Origin: a virus
Strand: one strand, 5' to 3'
Length of the DNA: 39,415 nucleotides
Virus record (IMG/VR): IMGVR_UViG_3300037502_003122
Span: 1 to 39,415 of that record
Shown here: positions 37,771 through 39,415 of the stretch, in pieces
Numbering within the stretch: position 1 is the stretch's first letter
Layout: the number at the start of each line of letters is the position of its first letter
Notes under the pieces: model-generated
Told to the model about the DNA's origin: nothing
The model's input: the letters and a program-made list of their open reading frames with translations, nothing else
The model's database searches: none
Translations under genes and position numbers: made by a program

Positions 37771-38021
37771 GGCGTCCCCTCCAAGGCGCGAAGGGTGGGG
37801 CAGGGGTAGGCGTAGGTGTTATCGTCGTCACTGCACTCGCGGCAACACATAACGTCGATCCACCCAACGTGACGCCGTTCACCGTCATGCAGCGCCCGCA
37901 CCCGCTCGATGGCGGATTCCAGCTCGACGATGCGGTCGGCCATTCGCTCGGTGTAGGGATAGCCCCAGCCGTTGGCGCCGAAGCGGGCCAACACCGCGTC
38001 TCGCTCAGTCGTGTCACTCAC
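37767..38021 (-). CDS. small cysteine-containing protein, 84 aa, paralogue of 36528-36884
   Basis: Shares the opening SD-xxRD-VLAR(Y/F)-A-GW-YP with the 118-aa protein, followed by MADRIVELESAIERV. The C-terminal half differs and has VMCCRECSDDDNTYAYPC, a probable metal-binding knuckle. GTG 38021 has AGGAGG with a 6-nt spacer and overlaps the preceding stop by 8 nt. Function is unknown. Confidence 0.72.
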   Translation of the reverse strand: MSDTTERDAVLARFGANGWGYPYTERMADRIVELESAIERVRALHDGERRHVGWIDVMCCRECSDDDNTYAYPCPTLRALEGTP

Positions 38022-38430
38022 GTACCACCTCCTGTTCGGCGGCGGCAACGGCGGCGCTGAGGCTTTCTGTCAAACTCGCCCTGTGATACGGTTCGTGTCG
38101 GGTCAGACGCATCGAAAGCGGACCGTGGCTGTATCTGCGGTCATACTCATTCAATGCCGCCTCCACCACCCCCTCACTCGGCTCCCGCAGCGCGGCGAGG
38201 ATGCGCTCGGTGCGGTCGGCGCGGTGGCGAAGCTGGTCAATCTCGCCCAGCAGTAGCGCCCCCTCCCCCGACGCCAGCGTGGCGGTGGGGTGGGCGCGCA
38301 GCCAGTCGATCAGCCGCGCCAGCCGGTCGTCGCCGTAGCCCGCCCGGTGATTTGTCAGACCCCCAAACGCCCCGTCGGCCTTGACGTCCATCGCCCGGTC
38401 GGCCGGGTCCCCAGGACGCGGGTCAGCCAT
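38014..38430 (-). CDS. helical hypothetical protein, 138 aa
   Basis: Starts MADPRPGDPADRAMDVK. Helical middle (RLARLIDWLRAHPTATLA, LLLGEIDQLRHRADRTERILAAL) and an Arg/His-rich segment before a final helix (SLSAAVAAAEQEVVRE). Early operons of GC-rich phages often carry such small helical proteins. ATG 38430 lies 8 nt inside the preceding gene. Function is unknown. Confidence 0.72.
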   Translation of the reverse strand: MADPRPGDPADRAMDVKADGAFGGLTNHRAGYGDDRLARLIDWLRAHPTATLASGEGALLLGEIDQLRHRADRTERILAALREPSEGVVEAALNEYDRRYSHGPLSMRLTRHEPYHRASLTESLSAAVAAAEQEVVRE

Positions 38431-38695
38431 GTGACCGCCCCGCCGCCGTCAGCGCCTGCGGCACGTCCCGGATATGCGCCACCAGCGACGCCACGGCGTC
38501 CGACAGCAGGAACGCATCCCGCCCGGTGCTCCCCGCCTCGGGATACAGAAGGTGCAGGTCCTCCGTCCACCCCTCGGGGCGGTGCGCCTCCCACCAGCGG
38601 ATCGCCGCCTCGATGACCAGGGCGCGCCGCGCGTCCATGGGCACCGGGCGCACCGGCACGGGAGGGTAGCACTTGTCGAAATCGTCCGGGTTCAC
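38423..38695 (-). CDS. hypothetical protein downstream of small terminase, 90 aa
   Basis: Starts MNPDDFDKCYPPVPVRPVPM, followed by helices (ARRALVIEAAIRWWEAHRP, LLSDAVASLVAHIRDVPQAL). GTG 38695 overlaps the small terminase stop (GTGA), after the exact GGAGGCCGC linker. No motif is recognised. Confidence 0.72.
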   Translation of the reverse strand: MNPDDFDKCYPPVPVRPVPMDARRALVIEAAIRWWEAHRPEGWTEDLHLLYPEAGSTGRDAFLLSDAVASLVAHIRDVPQALTAAGRSHG

Positions 38696-39327
38696 GCGGC
38701 CTCCTGCGCAGCAGGCAAAGGGTTGTGGGTTTCGTCGACGACGTCTTCGTTCCATGCGTGCAGCTCCTCCACGACTTTCTCGGCCTCGGCCTCCGCGGCC
38801 GCCTCCACCTCGGGACCCAGGTGCAGCAGCCGCACCGGCAGCGCCCGCAGCCGCGCCGCCAGCCGGTCCAGAATCCGCGCCAGCGCCGCCTCGTAGTCGG
38901 CCAGCGCCACCACCTCGCCCCGCGCCTTCGCCAGCTCGATCTCCGCCAGCTCCGCCTCCGCCAGCGCCTTTCGGGTGCGCGCTTCGTCCAGGCTGACGGT
39001 GGGCGATGCCTCCCGCCGCGCCGTCTCCACCATCTGCTGCTCGCGCCAGCGCGCGAACGCCGGCCACTTGAGCCACACCTTGGTCCCCGCCGACCGCGTC
39101 GGCGCCCCGGGCTTGGCCGCCCACACGCCCACCGCCTGGTACGAGATGCCCAGCTTCTCGGCCACCTCGGTCACCGACATTTCGTCGGCGGCGCGCTTCC
39201 CCTCCGGCGTGGTGATCGAGGTGCGCGCGGGCCCCTTTCGAGGCGCCGGTGCGACCGCCGCGCTTTCCCGGCGATTTGGTGCGGTTTTGGTGCGATTTGG
39301 GACGGATTTGGGCGCTTTCGGAGCCAT
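38692..39327 (-). CDS. terS: terminase small subunit, gpNu1-like, 211 aa
   Basis: Residues about 49-95 form the winged helix typical of gpNu1 (MSVTEVAEKLGISYQAVGVW, TKVWLKWPAFARW). A helical region (LDEARTRKALAEAELAEIELAKARGEV) and an oligomerisation-type domain (DYEAALARILDRLAARLRA) follow. It recognises cos DNA and recruits the large subunit. The first 48 residues are basic and low-complexity and may be an extra DNA contact or non-translated; ATG 39327 has a weak ribosome-binding site. It lies next to the 13-bp terminal repeat. Confidence 0.9.
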   Translation of the reverse strand: MAPKAPKSVPNRTKTAPNRRESAAVAPAPRKGPARTSITTPEGKRAADEMSVTEVAEKLGISYQAVGVWAAKPGAPTRSAGTKVWLKWPAFARWREQQMVETARREASPTVSLDEARTRKALAEAELAEIELAKARGEVVALADYEAALARILDRLAARLRALPVRLLHLGPEVEAAAEAEAEKVVEELHAWNEDVVDETHNPLPAAQEAA

Positions 39328-39402
39328 CTCACGTGGTTTCTGATTGCGAACGGCTTAACGCAATGCGGGACACAGACTTGCTGGCGCTAGAAAAAGACCG
39401 GG
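39328..39402. other. non-coding right-end leader before small terminase
   Basis: About 75 bp between the small terminase start and the terminal repeat. I see no gene. It is relatively less GC-rich, and on the minus strand includes TTTTTCTAG near the end. It may hold a promoter or part of the cos recognition region. Confidence 0.35.
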
Positions 39403-39415
39403 GCTGCGCGGGTCC
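39403..39415. repeat. right copy of 13-bp terminal direct repeat, cos-like
   Basis: Identical to bases 1-13. If the particle carries 13-nt single-stranded cohesive ends, filled-in ends would read exactly like this. Confidence 0.55.

Overview
The window looks like a complete or nearly complete genome of a temperate, GC-rich, tailed phage with a long non-contractile tail (siphovirus type). It shows lambda-type packaging genes, an HK97-fold capsid, a tape measure protein, a tyrosine integrase and a RecT-type annealing protein. The same 13 bases occur at both extreme ends, next to inverted repeats and directly upstream of a gpNu1-like small terminase, as expected for a cos-type genome. The amidase endolysin and a spanin-like gene suggest a Gram-negative-type host; the host genus cannot be read from the sequence.

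Almost every gene is on the minus strand, so the map is read from right to left. Right end to about 33.5 kb: small terminase, seven small cargo genes (including a glycoside-hydrolase-like protein and an XRE-family HTH protein), large terminase and a winged-helix-like protein. About 33.5 to 26.7 kb: a gene in the gpW position, portal, fused prohead protease-capsid protein, head completion genes and tail tube. 26.7 to 17.2 kb: tail chaperone-like protein, tape measure, tail hub, distal-tail-like protein, lectin-like protein, repeat-rich tail fibre and two small genes. 17.1 to 15.4 kb: lysis genes. 15.4 to 10.3 kb: accessory virion-type proteins, including a kelch-like propeller, and a metallophosphoesterase. 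10.3 to 9.0 kb: a small regulatory region with the only two convincing plus-strand genes (a membrane protein and an HTH regulator). 9.0 to 0.1 kb: early operon with RecT, a candidate excisionase, integrase, an attP-like tRNA 3' end, zinc-binding and winged-helix small proteins, a replication initiator carrying an iteron array, RusA and a tail-morphogenesis-like protein.

The genes are tightly packed, mostly with ATGA, GTGA or TGATG overlaps, so translational coupling is probably the rule. Several features deserve attention. One is a 12-copy, roughly 11-bp-phased GTCCC array inside the initiator gene (likely origin). Another is an attP-like tRNA fragment inside a coding sequence in the middle of the early operon. 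A recurring ribosome-binding linker, GGAGGCCGC(A/G)TGA, joins the early genes. A 21-bp repeat lies about 53 bases upstream of both the head operon and the lysis operon. The capsid gene has a strong internal start at the protease/capsid boundary, and a glycoside-hydrolase-like gene sits between the two terminase genes.
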